Assembly: GCA_000998025.1 (NCBI GenBank)
Contig: LCJG01000044.1
Coordinates: forward strand, 1 to 7,044
From: Candidatus Collierbacteria bacterium GW2011_GWB1_44_6
GTDB taxonomy: Bacteria; Patescibacteriota; Microgenomatia; UBA1400; MFAQ01
DNA length: 7,044 nt
Direction: 5' to 3'
Both the position numbers and the translations under genes were made by a program. Positions 6,843 to 7,044 of this stretch are shown here, in pieces. The notes beneath the pieces were generated by a model. It made no database searches, was not told the DNA's origin, and worked only from the letters and a program-made list of their open reading frames with translations. Numbering within the stretch: position 1 is the stretch's first letter; every line of letters starts with the position of its first letter.

Positions 6843-7044
6843 CTAGAAACTATCGACCCGTTTATCATTTAAGTACCGATAGGTCTGGAGGCCATCGGAG
6901 ATATGAACCTGAACAGGTTCCAGGATATCCCTTTCCTCGTCAGAACGGATCAGTAGTAGAACTACGAGACTGGCGATCCAGACTGCATATTCTGAAATCC
7001 TTGGATTGATCATGGAGCTGTCCACACGATCCCGAGGGGATATC
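6843..7044 (-). CDS. Possible 3' end of a minus-strand gene, function unknown
   Basis: A reading frame ending in TAG (6843-6845) is open through the right edge. Possible internal starts are GTG at 7025 (60 residues) and ATG at 7013 (56 residues); neither has a Shine-Dalgarno, and the absence of an upstream stop leaves room for a longer protein. The visible part has a short hydrophobic stretch, EYAVWIASLVVLLLIRS, then an acidic and polar tail ending RYLNDKRVDSF. The hydrophobic part could be a membrane helix, giving a small membrane protein, or a buried strand. I recognise no family. The main support is the intrinsic terminator immediately downstream on the same strand. A 57-codon plus-strand frame from 6836 overlaps it but has no promoter or terminator of its own. 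Confidence 0.4.
   Translation of the reverse strand, partial: ISPRDRVDSSMINPRISEYAVWIASLVVLLLIRSDEERDILEPVQVHISDGLQTYRYLNDKRVDSF

Overview
The window carries three complete protein genes, plus what looks like the 3' end of a fourth gene cut by the right edge. Nothing names the organism. A candidate-phyla-radiation bacterium (Patescibacteria) is my best guess. It rests on the compact gene set, promoters that sit directly on start codons without Shine-Dalgarno sequences, a mini Hint domain beginning CFLPGTEI, a GGGCAGAC...GTCTGCCCCTAC palindrome, and a divergent aminoglycoside-phosphotransferase-like protein. TGA serves as a stop for two of the genes, so the standard bacterial code fits. This placement is inference.

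Left three quarters (minus strand): a two-gene unit, rnhB (RNase HII, 5237-5836) followed after about 13 bases by a very large gene (7-5223) for a membrane-anchored, exported alpha-2-macroglobulin-like protein of 1738 residues. The large protein is the main interest. It has the usual bacterial A2M order: membrane anchor, Ig-like domains, MG domains, bait region, MG/A2M domain, helical thioester-type domain and C-terminal MG domain. However, a complete 129-residue Hint (intein-like) domain sits exactly where the protease bait region should be. The residue after its terminal His-Asn is Glu, not Cys/Ser/Thr, so canonical splicing is not expected and cleavage is more likely. The thioester motif CxEQ of the helical domain has become W-G-D-R, so the classical covalent trap is lost.

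Middle (5837-5925): an 89-base divergent control region. It holds a good promoter for rnhB (TTGAGC, 17-base spacer, extended TATAAA) and a perfect TATAAT for the rightward gene, each placed so that transcription should start at or within a few bases of the ATG. Between them lies a palindrome that looks like a dispersed repeat.

Right (plus strand, 5926-6783): a 285-residue aminoglycoside-phosphotransferase/choline-kinase-fold protein with recognisable N-lobe, hinge and metal-binding IDSE segments. Its catalytic loop (HGDxxxxN) is missing or badly shortened, so it may be a pseudokinase or a gene with an internal deletion.

Right edge (6784-7044): a clear minus-strand intrinsic terminator (UUCG loop, U7 tail) nine bases beyond the stop of a minus-strand reading frame that runs in from the right edge. 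That frame has no recognised function.

The genes show no obvious common pathway. RNase HII is cytosolic DNA maintenance, the A2M-like protein is a surface protein, and the kinase-like protein is of unknown substrate.
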